Source: Candidatus Dojkabacteria bacterium (GTDB lineage: Bacteria; Patescibacteria; Dojkabacteria; SC72). From it: a stretch of 64,000 nucleotides of DNA. This document shows positions 1-8,792 of the stretch, one piece after another (position 1 is the stretch's first letter; each line of letters begins with the position of its first letter). The stretch lies in assembly GCA_023229785.1 (NCBI GenBank), contig JALNYV010000003.1, forward strand, positions 30,406 to 94,405, read 5' to 3'. The notes beneath the pieces were generated by a model. The model was not told the origin of the DNA. It made no database searches and worked only from the letters and a program-made list of their open reading frames with translations. The translations under genes were made by a program, and so were the position numbers.

Positions 1-1606
1 ATTCAATCGCTTGTACCCCTACTTCACCTCGAATACCATACTTCACCCAATTATAGCCACCGTAAGTAAGGTTCATTTCCCCTGACGCCGATGGTCTTGT
101 GTAGTCGCCATTGTCATAGTCGGCAAAGCCAATAGATGAGATTGCGCTATAAAATGTTGAATGCTCATCAAGGCCGTAACCTTTCCATGATGTTAGATTA
201 ATGGTGTAGGCACCGACACGAAATGTAGAATCTTCAACACAATACATATTAGAATCAAAGTCCATTTCTGGCGGGTCTTCCCCGTGGACTTTGACGGCGA
301 AATCGTTATTTTGATTCTCACGGACCACAACGTTATATTTTACGTTTACATATTTGTGGGGGAGGGTAGTTGCTACGTCATCTGCAGTTGAGTCAAGCGT
401 AGTTGTAATGAGACGACCGTTTATTACTGTGTTGTTGAGTATGTAGAAATACTCACCGAGACTATCACCAAGAAATCCGTCTTCAAGGGATTGGAATCCA
501 TTATAAACGGCGGCACAGTTTATGAAAACATTACTATACACAGAGTCCTTGTATTGGTCCTCGAACAACTTGACACCAGTTGTACCGGTGGTTGGAGTAA
601 ACAAACAATTTCTCACGGCCCCCATACCTACCGGGCTATCATACCCGGATTTATATTGGATACAAGCGTCACCAGTGAATGTGCCGAAATATACGCAGGA
701 ATCAAAGACAGTTCGATATGTGTTATACAGCGTCGCACCCGTCCCGTGGGTGCTACCGGCATGGTTAACAACATAACCTGACGAGCAGGCGATGATGTGC
801 AAATCCTCAATATATTCGCCATCATCCAGTTGTCGGTTGAATAAACATGATGGGTTATTTAAACTAAAATCTGAGGCCGCCGCATAAGCTAACTTGCATC
901 TCTGTATGGTCAGGTCATGTAGACCGTCATTATCAGATTCGCCAAGAGATATAATTTGATTACTGGCGTTTCTTAGATACAGACCATATACCAGACAGTA
1001 ATTGCCACCAAAACTGCTCTGTGGTCCATCAACTGCTGTGTTGGATTCAATATGAAGAATCTCCTGATGTGCTCCCTCAACAGCATAATTATCCGGGTCA
1101 TACCCTGACCCCAAATCGTGTGCCCACATATAAATGATATTGTTCCCAGCGTCGATGTAATATCTACCGACGCCAGTCACACTTGACAACAACGAATACT
1201 GCCTGAATAGCGAATCACCTTGAGTAAGACAAATAACATCGGCGTCCGAGTAACTCGCCTGATAGATGTTTCCAGAGTATAGCGTCCAGCCGGTAATCGG
1301 GTCGGAACCAACAATGATAGCAGAGTGGTTCGTTTCTAAGCCAGTAGAGCATCGAATAACCGTCCAGTCATCAGCCGTTCCCGAAGCGGTAACTATCCAG
1401 CCACGCCATGTACCGGCACCAATGTTTACGGTATCTCCGCCCTCAATATAGTCGTGGTACGTATTCAGAGTTGTCCATGCGTTAGCCCACGATAACCCGG
1501 TGGTGTTGTTGCCAGCCGCAGAGACGTAGTATGTTGTCGAATTAACATTTGAAAACAACAACAAAACTGAAAAAATAAGCACTACAAAAAACTTAATATA
1601 ATTCAT
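1..1606 (-). CDS. secreted right-handed parallel beta-helix protein (C-terminus cut by window edge)
   Basis: An open frame runs without a stop from an ATG at 1606 to the left edge, so at least 535 residues are visible. The start follows a GAGGAG ribosome site. The N-terminus is a clear signal peptide (MNYIKFF, then a hydrophobic run, ending near VNS). The mature protein begins TTYYVSAAGNNTTGLSWANAW and continues with GDTVNIGAGTWRG, the usual opening of secreted right-handed beta-helix (pectate-lyase-like) proteins. Asn- and Cys-containing rungs such as NVFINC and NTVINGR follow. The role is probably polysaccharide binding or cleavage outside the cell. Base composition is visibly richer in G and C than the neighbouring phage genes, which suggests separate ancestry: a cargo gene or a host flank. 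Family is fairly sure; substrate is unknown. Confidence 0.75.
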   Translation of the reverse strand, partial: MNYIKFFVVLIFSVLLLFSNVNSTTYYVSAAGNNTTGLSWANAWTTLNTYHDYIEGGDTVNIGAGTWRGWIVTASGTADDWTVIRCSTGLETNHSAIIVGSDPITGWTLYSGNIYQASYSDADVICLTQGDSLFRQYSLLSSVTGVGRYYIDAGNNIIYMWAHDLGSGYDPDNYAVEGAHQEILHIESNTAVDGPQSSFGGNYCLVYGLYLRNASNQIISLGESDNDGLHDLTIQRCKLAYAAASDFSLNNPSCLFNRQLDDGEYIEDLHIIACSSGYVVNHAGSTHGTGATLYNTYRTVFDSCVYFGTFTGDACIQYKSGYDSPVGMGAVRNCLFTPTTGTTGVKLFEDQYKDSVYSNVFINCAAVYNGFQSLEDGFLGDSLGEYFYILNNTVINGRLITTTLDSTADDVATTLPHKYVNVKYNVVVRENQNNDFAVKVHGEDPPEMDFDSNMYCVEDSTFRVGAYTINLTSWKGYGLDEHSTFYSAISSIGFADYDNGDYTRPSASGEMNLTYGGYNWVKYGIRGEVGVQAIE

Positions 1607-1616
1607 AATCACTCCT

Positions 1617-1997
1617 CTATCCCTTTCCCACTGAACCTTCTTCACCACTAAAAAGAATGGTTAATGGCACAAAATTATGTATAGCAAGTTGAACACAACT
1701 ATCAATCTCACTTTGGTTATCTTGACCAGATAGTATCATTATAACACTATCCAATTTTTCATTAAAAATTCTTTCATTTGCCATAAACGCAGCATATCTT
1801 CCATCCTCTTCCCAATCAGGAAGAATCTGAACATATTCTATCTTGTTAGTATGGGCGTAATCAACTGCCGCCGCAGCTACACCTCTATTACCATTAACAA
1901 TAATTTTATATGGTTTTTCAAATAATTTATCTAAGGTGTTGTGCACAAATGAGATATCCTCTATCTCCCTGCTTCCACACACAAAAATTGTTTTCAT
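1617..1997 (-). CDS. SLOG-family (YspA/DUF2493-like) nucleotide-binding protein
   Basis: This 126-residue protein opens with MKTIFVCGSREIED. That is the glycine-rich first strand and loop of the cpYpsA-related SLOG fold (DUF2493), related to DprA and LOG proteins. Further family marks are the central NGNRGVAAAAVDYA stretch, where the family usually has GGARGaD, and DWEEDGRYAAFMANERIF, which matches the W..y...A...RN block. Such proteins are thought to bind nucleotides or nucleotide-derived ligands; their phage role is unknown. The usual GaD acid is replaced by A, so ligand binding may differ. The start has GGAG just upstream. The gene lies 10 bases upstream of the beta-helix gene on the same strand and is divergent from the integrase across a 58-base gap containing TATAAT-like sequence. 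Confidence 0.65.
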   Translation of the reverse strand: MKTIFVCGSREIEDISFVHNTLDKLFEKPYKIIVNGNRGVAAAAVDYAHTNKIEYVQILPDWEEDGRYAAFMANERIFNEKLDSVIMILSGQDNQSEIDSCVQLAIHNFVPLTILFSGEEGSVGKG

Positions 1998-2055
1998 ATA
2001 ATCTCCATTATATATTATATCGGAACTTTTTAGAATTTGTGTTGTTATATTTTAC

Positions 2056-2874
2056 ATGGAAAATAATAATTTGAAATCGTTTGAAACACACCTACTAAAC
2101 GTAGGAAAGAGTAAAGCTACCGTCCGTGGGTATATATCAGATTTAAATAATTGTCTCACACGTAATATTATCGACGAAACCTTGTCCAAAGTAGATGTAG
2201 AGTTACTGATTTCTTTAAGTCTCTCTTCTGCTACAAAACACCGGTTTATGGCGAGTATAAAAAAATATGCTACCTTTTTAGTTAAGAATGGGGCCTTACC
2301 AGAACTTCCAAAAGAGCTTATATCCCCGGAACTACCACCTACACGATTCAACATAAAGCCTGTGGTTGACGAGCAAAAGTTAATGTCTTTAGTAGATGAA
2401 ACATCAGACTTGGAAACCAAAGTAGCCCTATCAATTATGGTTAGTACCGGGTGCCGTATAGCCAGCTTGGCTGCTCTAAAAATTGATGACATAGATGATA
2501 ACTCCATAACATTTCACAACGCTAAGGGTGATAAGCCGTATAAGGCAGTGTTAACAGAACAAACAAGGGAGTTAGTGAAAGAGTACGCTAAAGAAATAGG
2601 GGATAAAAAATACTTGTTTTCAAATATGAAAGATGGGGTTAGGATAACCCCGGAAGCGTTAAGAATCAGAATGCGTAGGAAATTGAAAGACAAGTACGTG
2701 CAATCACATAAAATAAGACGTAGTATTGCTACGGTCCTTTTGAAAAATGGGGCAGACCTATATGATGTGAAAGAGTTCTTAAACCATAGTAACATAAATA
2801 CAACAATTCTTTATACAAACCTCTCCCTAACCGAAAGAAAAAAACGATTGACCGGGACACACCCTATGCTATGA
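2056..2874 (+). CDS. int: tyrosine recombinase / phage integrase
   Basis: This is a 272-residue tyrosine recombinase. The N-terminal 90 residues resemble the SAM-like core-binding domain. The catalytic domain shows R134 in STGCRIASL, a Lys in the beta-hairpin (K157 or K160), H218 and R221 in SHKIRR, H244 in LNHSN, and the nucleophile Y253 in ILYTN. All residues needed for strand cleavage are therefore present. It would catalyse site-specific integration or excision, or resolve genome multimers. No arm-binding AP2-like N-terminal domain is seen, and at 272 residues it is short for a lambda-type integrase. There is no obvious Shine-Dalgarno sequence. It runs opposite to the late operon, and its 3' end overlaps the adhesin gene by 6 bases. 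No repressor or excisionase was recognised in the window. Confidence 0.88.
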   Translation: MENNNLKSFETHLLNVGKSKATVRGYISDLNNCLTRNIIDETLSKVDVELLISLSLSSATKHRFMASIKKYATFLVKNGALPELPKELISPELPPTRFNIKPVVDEQKLMSLVDETSDLETKVALSIMVSTGCRIASLAALKIDDIDDNSITFHNAKGDKPYKAVLTEQTRELVKEYAKEIGDKKYLFSNMKDGVRITPEALRIRMRRKLKDKYVQSHKIRRSIATVLLKNGADLYDVKEFLNHSNINTTILYTNLSLTERKKRLTGTHPML

Positions 2875-5800
2875 AAGCAAGTTTAGCAACTCAGCTATCG
2901 GTAGTGTTGCTGATATTTTTGTCACATAACAAAATTTTCCTCTAGGGGAAAGTGGAAAGTCAGAGAATGTTACACCAGTACTATATTCTGGGTTTGGAGA
3001 ATTAAATACAATAACATCCCCACTGGTCTCATACAACTTTTTAGAAAAAGTTTTAAATTGCCCTAAATTTCCACCAAAACCAATATCATTAGGCATCAAT
3101 ACTAAATCTCGATTTACACCATTTAAAACAGTGCCCATCGAAGTAATTACCTTATAATATGTATAGGTGTCATCTTGAAGTCTATAGGTTAAAAGGTATT
3201 CATTACCCTCAATATATGTTACATCACAAGAAACTACATCAGGACGATACATTGTGGCAACTGAAGAAGAAAACCCACCAAAGGTATCTATCTGAAATCC
3301 CCTGATTGGAGACAAAGAAGCTTGGTCATATACGGTTACATTTATATGCCAAGGGGTTGGTTCAGAGGTCCATGTAACTAACAACTGAGAGTTAGTGTCA
3401 ACGTCAAAAGAAACAGCTAGTGGCCTTAACCCTGTAACACTTCCACTTAAAAGTGAGTCATGCATCGTTCCTGTTTTTGAATTTAAATATAAAACTTGTA
3501 TACCATAGCTTATTGGAGAATGATAATAAGCCCCACACACAATAAAAAAATCATCTACACGACTTTTTACTATTTTTGAAGTTGATGACTTCATTTTATT
3601 ACTTAAATATTGTGGTGTTGTTACATCAGGAAAGGGAGATGACATATTAGTAGACAAGCACGAATACATTGTTGTTTGACCATAGGTTGTCAACAATATG
3701 CAAGCAGTACCATTGGAGCTATACGCATACTGTGTTGCTATCTTTGGGGCGTCATCATACGCATCTAAAGAGGTTATATTGTAGGAGTTTATGTTATCCA
3801 TAGAAAGACTCCACATATTTGCACAAAATTTTGAATTACCGGCTGAATGGTAAATACTAACTCCTGCAAACCCAACTCTATCTTCAACATCTTCCAACAA
3901 AGAAGAAGAGATGTCTATAAACCCTTGGGTTGCCACTGCAATATTATTATTTATATTCCCATCTTTTGTTTTTACATAAATATAAGCATCATTTAATTTT
4001 AAATTCCCAGTCTCAATTGTGTTTGCACTTATCAATGTAGCATTAATGGCCCCTGCTTTTATTAACGTAGCATTTATTGTACCCGCTTTTATCAAAGAAG
4101 CGGTGATAGTTTCAGCAGCAATTTGAGTAGCTGTGATAGTACCTGCTTTTATTAACGTAGCATTTATGGCCCCAGCTTTTATCAACGTGGCATTTATTGT
4201 ACCGGCCTTTATCAAAGAAGCAGTGATGGTCCCGGCTTTTATATTAGTAGCTGTAATTGTATTGGCTCTTATGTGTCCACCATAAATCTGCTCACCTTCT
4301 ATCCAATTACCCCTAATTAAAGCCCCTTGAATATGGTCCGCAGTTATAACATCAACATCATAGTAATCTGTAGGGTCAGGAGTATTACTTTCTTCCAATT
4401 GAACAGCATCCCAACGAATAGACCCCATAGATGTGATGTTCATCCCTAAATAAGCAACACTAGCCTCTGCCACATATAATGTAGCAACTAACCGATACCA
4501 ATCAGTCATTGTGGCATAAGCTGTTTTGGAAATAAGTTTTGTTGTAACCTCTGCCCGCTCACTATTTCGAGCCCTTAGTTGTATATAACCAGTTCTATTT
4601 GCAGCACCGGGGTTGTAATAATAAGCACTTACTACATAACACTTTGTTCTCCCCACATATGGAAGAATGTGAATATCATTTTTTGCTATCGTCCAGCCTG
4701 TTTGAGTCTCAATATAGTTAGTTCCGTGATACGCCCCTTCACCCTGCCGCACTTCTACCCAACTACCATAACTTTTTTCAAATTGGCTGTTCCAAGTCCA
4801 ATTGTCCCACTCTGCTGGAATTAGTGTACCACTACTTGTATATGTGATTTTCTCAAAACTGGAATTTCCTATTAAATTTCTATACTTATTTCTGTAGGTA
4901 GTAACAGGACGAACTTCTTTATAATACGAATAGTTAGAATAATTTCCTGCCGGGTCTTGTGCCTTAGCCCTATATAGGTATCTAACCCAAGGCTTCACAT
5001 TACTATCTATATACTTAGCCCCCTCCGTTGTACGAGTTTCTGATACTGTAGCAAAAGTAGGAGCTTTGACAACCATAACCTCATCAAATAAAACATAATC
5101 GCCGGTAGTTCCATTAATACCAATCACCAACGATGTGTTAGCTGTTGCCTTATCATAAGTAAACGTACCTGATGCCTGCACCCACCTAGTTGATAGTACA
5201 ACATTACTTACAGTGATAAGTGAGGTCGCAGGAATTGCATCTAAATATAGTTTTATTGTACCTACACTACTTCCAGAAGGGAAGGCACAATAATTAAAAT
5301 AAACTAAATATTCTTGTCCATTTTCTAATATTGTCTCATTTGCCGGAGTTTTTATCTCTCTGCGTGACGCCCCATCTACTACCTTAAACCCCATAGAATA
5401 TCTATCAGTTGATTTATAATCAGCATCACACCAAACAGTTGCGTAAGCAGGCTCCTCTACTGACCACTTCAATGGTTTTACAACATCACCACTTAACACA
5501 TAATTTTCAAAACAAGGGTTTCCAAGGAGAGACTGTATTTCTGCTCGTTGTAAAAATATCTTATTAAAACCAACACCGTAAGTTGATGACCCCGACACAG
5601 CATCTGAAACAACATTATTATTGTACTTTAAAGACACATATGTCTCGTACCCATCAGTATCATTATGATTCCAGAAATTTCTTCCGGGAGTTATTATTGG
5701 GGCTACTTCATCTGCTTTTATATTTGTATATACAACATCACTGTAATTATTATATATATCCTTTACTTTCATTCTCAAATAAGTTTTATAAGTAACTGCG

Positions 5801-8790
5801 GCAAGACAAGTAATTTGCCCATTAAATGTTGCCCAAGCAGTCCACTCTTCACTTATAATAGGTAGCATTGCGCTAGCAAACATAGAGGCTATTGGAGCAG
5901 AACTGTCATCCACCAAAACAGAAGCCACAACACTACAATTAAACCACCCATATTCATTCGGGGATATCAAATCACCTGATTCATTTCTTAGCACTACAGA
6001 TATTTTAGGGTAATCAGGAACATCTTGTAAAGGAATAGCGGTTGCCAATATTGCTGCCGATTCGTTTTTATACGCATCTATAGCAGTTATATATCTTGAC
6101 GCAAGGGCCGTGCTCAATACTATTTCAGAATACATCATAGCCCTACCCGTAGCAGTTGTTGTCATTTCCCATTTTATACTTGTCAGGCCAACATCAGAAT
6201 AACACCTTATTGTCTTTAAATCTGGGGCTGTGGGATTAACCCAACTATGTAACAGGCCTCCAGCAGCAGGGGTTAAACTGTATGAACTAGGTGTTGCGGG
6301 GGCTGTTACATCCCCAGAATAGATGGAAGCTACTACAGATAAAGATGACCTATTCTTAAAAGGTGAGGTATCATACGCATCAATATAGTAAGAATAAGTA
6401 CTGTCAATTTCAATATCATAATCATCCCAATATGAGATATTACCATCCTGTGGATTCTTACTTCTGTCAATCACATGCTCGTACTGTGCTAAATAAATAT
6501 TGTTGCCAGTTAATAGATTTAATTGAGTACCTACTGTTTTAAACCATGTAGATTCTGTCGCAAAAATGCACTTATATGTATCTACTAGCTCCTCAGTAAA
6601 CATAAACTTAAAAAATCGTTTATTAATGTGGAAACTTCCAGTAGCAGATAATAATGTAGCAAAATAAGTAAGTTTGCAATAGCTACATGAAGCAGGAAAC
6701 GTTCTTCCATAGGTTGAAGATATTGTTCCTATCGTAGAATTAGAACCTATTCTGTAGGCAATGTTAGTGTGGATACTCTCATTATCTATAGTGTAGTCAT
6801 AATGCGTTGTTGAACAAGGTGTTTTCCCTGAATCATAGAATAGCACCCTAAGTCCTTGCTGTAGGGAAGAAGGGGTGTAATTTCTCCCCACAGAAAAATA
6901 ACTAAAATTGAGAGTAGCAAAAACTATAGTACTCGTTGTTGAAAAGATATTGATGTTGGCATAACCCCAACCACTAACAGATGGCACTAGTGTAGCTTGG
7001 TTTACATTAAACCCCACCCCAGATATTAAAAGAGTATTTGTCTCGGCTATTGTAGCATCAGTTGAATCATGAAAACTAATGGAATAGTCACCAAAACTAG
7101 GGGCTGAAGCTAAACAATTAACATTATGAACCATACCCTTAGTAAAAAAGAGGTTGTTTCCAGATGTTCTTAATTTACCACCAGATTTTTCTCTTACTAC
7201 TGAAACAGCCTTCATTCCACCAATTAAAGTAGCAACAGCAGTAATACTTCCAACTGCTTGCCATCTGGAGGGGGTTACACCATACTCACCTAAATTGAAC
7301 TTACCACCATAAATTGCCTCACTATTTGCGGCAACACCAAATGTATATATGTTGGTTGTTGACACAGCAAATATTGAAGAGGTAACATAAAAGTTTGTAG
7401 TTCCTAATGAAGATATAAGTTTGTTGACACTAAGATAGTTTCTACCTAATTCCGCCTCCCTGTCATTTTTAATCGTAGCCCAACTAGGTATTGTCCAATT
7501 TGAACTGCTATTATTAAACAACGAGTTTTTTACCAAATTAGCAGGCACATAAAAAGATTGAGCAATAGTTGCTACAGAGCCCGAAACTACTGCCGTCTTT
7601 TGAATTACGTTCGATAAAGCGGACCAGTTTCTTCCCTCAAAAGTTAGATAAGTAATATTTCCAAACTCATCCTCTTCTATGTTTTGAGGTTGAACTTCAT
7701 CTCCAGCTTTAATAGCCACATACCAAGTACCTACCGGTAATCCAACATTAACTGTTTCGGTGTTACCCGGAATTGTTGGTGTTATATCAACCAATATTCT
7801 AGTTGCGTCATAAAAATTTCCTTCAGTTATTAAAGTAGCACTATACCTTATATCATACACCTCCGCCACACCTGCTTCATAATCATCACCAACAGCAGTC
7901 CATGTTAGTGTAACGCCTGTACTATTAGATATAGTATCCCCGGAATTCAAAGTAGCATTGTTAGAACCAAATAAAATAACCCACGTATTTACATCAGCAT
8001 TACTATCATAGCCCAATAATCTAGTTGATAACGTAGCTGGGACAACTGCCCCAACCATATTTCCTGTGTCAACAAAACTCTTTTTATAAATACCATTTCC
8101 ACCAAAACCAATAGAGGTATCCTTTACCCAACCTAATCTCAACTTTACCTTTTTAACCTCGTCATCAACAACTATTCTTTGTAAAGGAACGGATGCCCAA
8201 ACAGGAGTATCGGGGGAAAGTATGTCAAGATTACGCCAACTTATTAGTTGAGAGTAGTCAACCCCTATGTAATATTCTGAATTGCTTGTAAAGGAATAGA
8301 AAATAATTACAACAGACTGCCATTTATAGCTAGCTATGGGAACATTCACAACTTTCTGTTTACTGTCTGTAACTTCAGCAACAAACTCCCACTCGTTTGT
8401 ATTCTCTGTTGCTTTGTATATTCTTACATTACCGTTGGAAACAGAGACCTCAAAAGGAACACTACAGTCCTTTGTAGTGTACAATTGCACTCCATACAAA
8501 TGATTATCGTATAAAGGAACACCACTATTCAAAATGGCTTTAGGGCCAACTATTTCCCACTTTATACTTCCACTATAGTTTTTAAACACATCGGGAGAAA
8601 TGCCTGATGTTCTCATCAAATTATAACTTCCGTGTGTCCATTGCGGAGAAATACTGTTATTAATAACAGAGCGAGAGGATGTCTCTTTTTGAGTTATAGT
8701 AACTATGGCTTTTTTATCTATCTCAGTATTCAGATGTCCTTTAGTCTGCTCACTAATCTGTTTTTGTAATACTTTATGCAACTTATTCAT
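2869..8790 (-). CDS. tail fibre / host-recognition adhesin
   Basis: This 1,973-residue protein is the last gene of the late operon. The C-terminal half contains about nine tandem 10-residue repeats of the type GTINATLIKA (see 3997-4263), preceded by HIRANTITA. This is typical of phage central tail fibre and tip proteins. Earlier parts contain fibronectin-like beta-sandwich stretches and at least three segments that look like carbohydrate-binding modules (CBM4/9-like), beginning NLVKNSLFNNSSSNW, LLGNPCFENYVLSG and NLIGNSSFEKITY. It probably sits at the tail tip and binds host surface glycans. The start MNKLHKVLQKQIS lies 2 bases after the stop of the next upstream tail gene. Being last before the integrase fits a rapidly varying receptor-binding protein. 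The family call is good; receptor unknown. Confidence 0.72.
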   Translation of the reverse strand: MNKLHKVLQKQISEQTKGHLNTEIDKKAIVTITQKETSSRSVINNSISPQWTHGSYNLMRTSGISPDVFKNYSGSIKWEIVGPKAILNSGVPLYDNHLYGVQLYTTKDCSVPFEVSVSNGNVRIYKATENTNEWEFVAEVTDSKQKVVNVPIASYKWQSVVIIFYSFTSNSEYYIGVDYSQLISWRNLDILSPDTPVWASVPLQRIVVDDEVKKVKLRLGWVKDTSIGFGGNGIYKKSFVDTGNMVGAVVPATLSTRLLGYDSNADVNTWVILFGSNNATLNSGDTISNSTGVTLTWTAVGDDYEAGVAEVYDIRYSATLITEGNFYDATRILVDITPTIPGNTETVNVGLPVGTWYVAIKAGDEVQPQNIEEDEFGNITYLTFEGRNWSALSNVIQKTAVVSGSVATIAQSFYVPANLVKNSLFNNSSSNWTIPSWATIKNDREAELGRNYLSVNKLISSLGTTNFYVTSSIFAVSTTNIYTFGVAANSEAIYGGKFNLGEYGVTPSRWQAVGSITAVATLIGGMKAVSVVREKSGGKLRTSGNNLFFTKGMVHNVNCLASAPSFGDYSISFHDSTDATIAETNTLLISGVGFNVNQATLVPSVSGWGYANINIFSTTSTIVFATLNFSYFSVGRNYTPSSLQQGLRVLFYDSGKTPCSTTHYDYTIDNESIHTNIAYRIGSNSTIGTISSTYGRTFPASCSYCKLTYFATLLSATGSFHINKRFFKFMFTEELVDTYKCIFATESTWFKTVGTQLNLLTGNNIYLAQYEHVIDRSKNPQDGNISYWDDYDIEIDSTYSYYIDAYDTSPFKNRSSLSVVASIYSGDVTAPATPSSYSLTPAAGGLLHSWVNPTAPDLKTIRCYSDVGLTSIKWEMTTTATGRAMMYSEIVLSTALASRYITAIDAYKNESAAILATAIPLQDVPDYPKISVVLRNESGDLISPNEYGWFNCSVVASVLVDDSSAPIASMFASAMLPIISEEWTAWATFNGQITCLAAVTYKTYLRMKVKDIYNNYSDVVYTNIKADEVAPIITPGRNFWNHNDTDGYETYVSLKYNNNVVSDAVSGSSTYGVGFNKIFLQRAEIQSLLGNPCFENYVLSGDVVKPLKWSVEEPAYATVWCDADYKSTDRYSMGFKVVDGASRREIKTPANETILENGQEYLVYFNYCAFPSGSSVGTIKLYLDAIPATSLITVSNVVLSTRWVQASGTFTYDKATANTSLVIGINGTTGDYVLFDEVMVVKAPTFATVSETRTTEGAKYIDSNVKPWVRYLYRAKAQDPAGNYSNYSYYKEVRPVTTYRNKYRNLIGNSSFEKITYTSSGTLIPAEWDNWTWNSQFEKSYGSWVEVRQGEGAYHGTNYIETQTGWTIAKNDIHILPYVGRTKCYVVSAYYYNPGAANRTGYIQLRARNSERAEVTTKLISKTAYATMTDWYRLVATLYVAEASVAYLGMNITSMGSIRWDAVQLEESNTPDPTDYYDVDVITADHIQGALIRGNWIEGEQIYGGHIRANTITATNIKAGTITASLIKAGTINATLIKAGAINATLIKAGTITATQIAAETITASLIKAGTINATLIKAGAINATLISANTIETGNLKLNDAYIYVKTKDGNINNNIAVATQGFIDISSSLLEDVEDRVGFAGVSIYHSAGNSKFCANMWSLSMDNINSYNITSLDAYDDAPKIATQYAYSSNGTACILLTTYGQTTMYSCLSTNMSSPFPDVTTPQYLSNKMKSSTSKIVKSRVDDFFIVCGAYYHSPISYGIQVLYLNSKTGTMHDSLLSGSVTGLRPLAVSFDVDTNSQLLVTWTSEPTPWHINVTVYDQASLSPIRGFQIDTFGGFSSSVATMYRPDVVSCDVTYIEGNEYLLTYRLQDDTYTYYKVITSMGTVLNGVNRDLVLMPNDIGFGGNLGQFKTFSKKLYETSGDVIVFNSPNPEYSTGVTFSDFPLSPRGKFCYVTKISATLPIAELLNLLS
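3997..4263 (-). repeat. tandem 30-bp (10-residue) repeats inside the tail fibre gene
   Basis: Nine in-frame units of 10 residues follow the pattern [GAEN]-[TA]-I-[TN]-A-[TS]-L-I-K-A. A block of three units is itself duplicated: the order ITASLIKA, TINATLIKA, AINATLIKA occurs twice with one ITATQIAA unit between. Such repeats form fibrous or beta-helical stalk segments in phage fibres. The near-identical DNA units could allow copy-number change by recombination. Confidence 0.85.
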
Positions 8791-8792
8791 AA

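Noticed and set aside
491..1451. Short open frames on both strands within 491-1451
   Set aside because: They lie within the continuous signal-peptide beta-helix frame on the minus strand, which explains the region better.
1998..2055. Attachment site next to the integrase
   Set aside because: No tRNA end or repeated core could be matched within the window, and the other prophage end is not visible.
3997..4263. Possible CRISPR-like repeat array
   Set aside because: Repeats are contiguous 30-base coding units without spacers and encode a fibre stalk.
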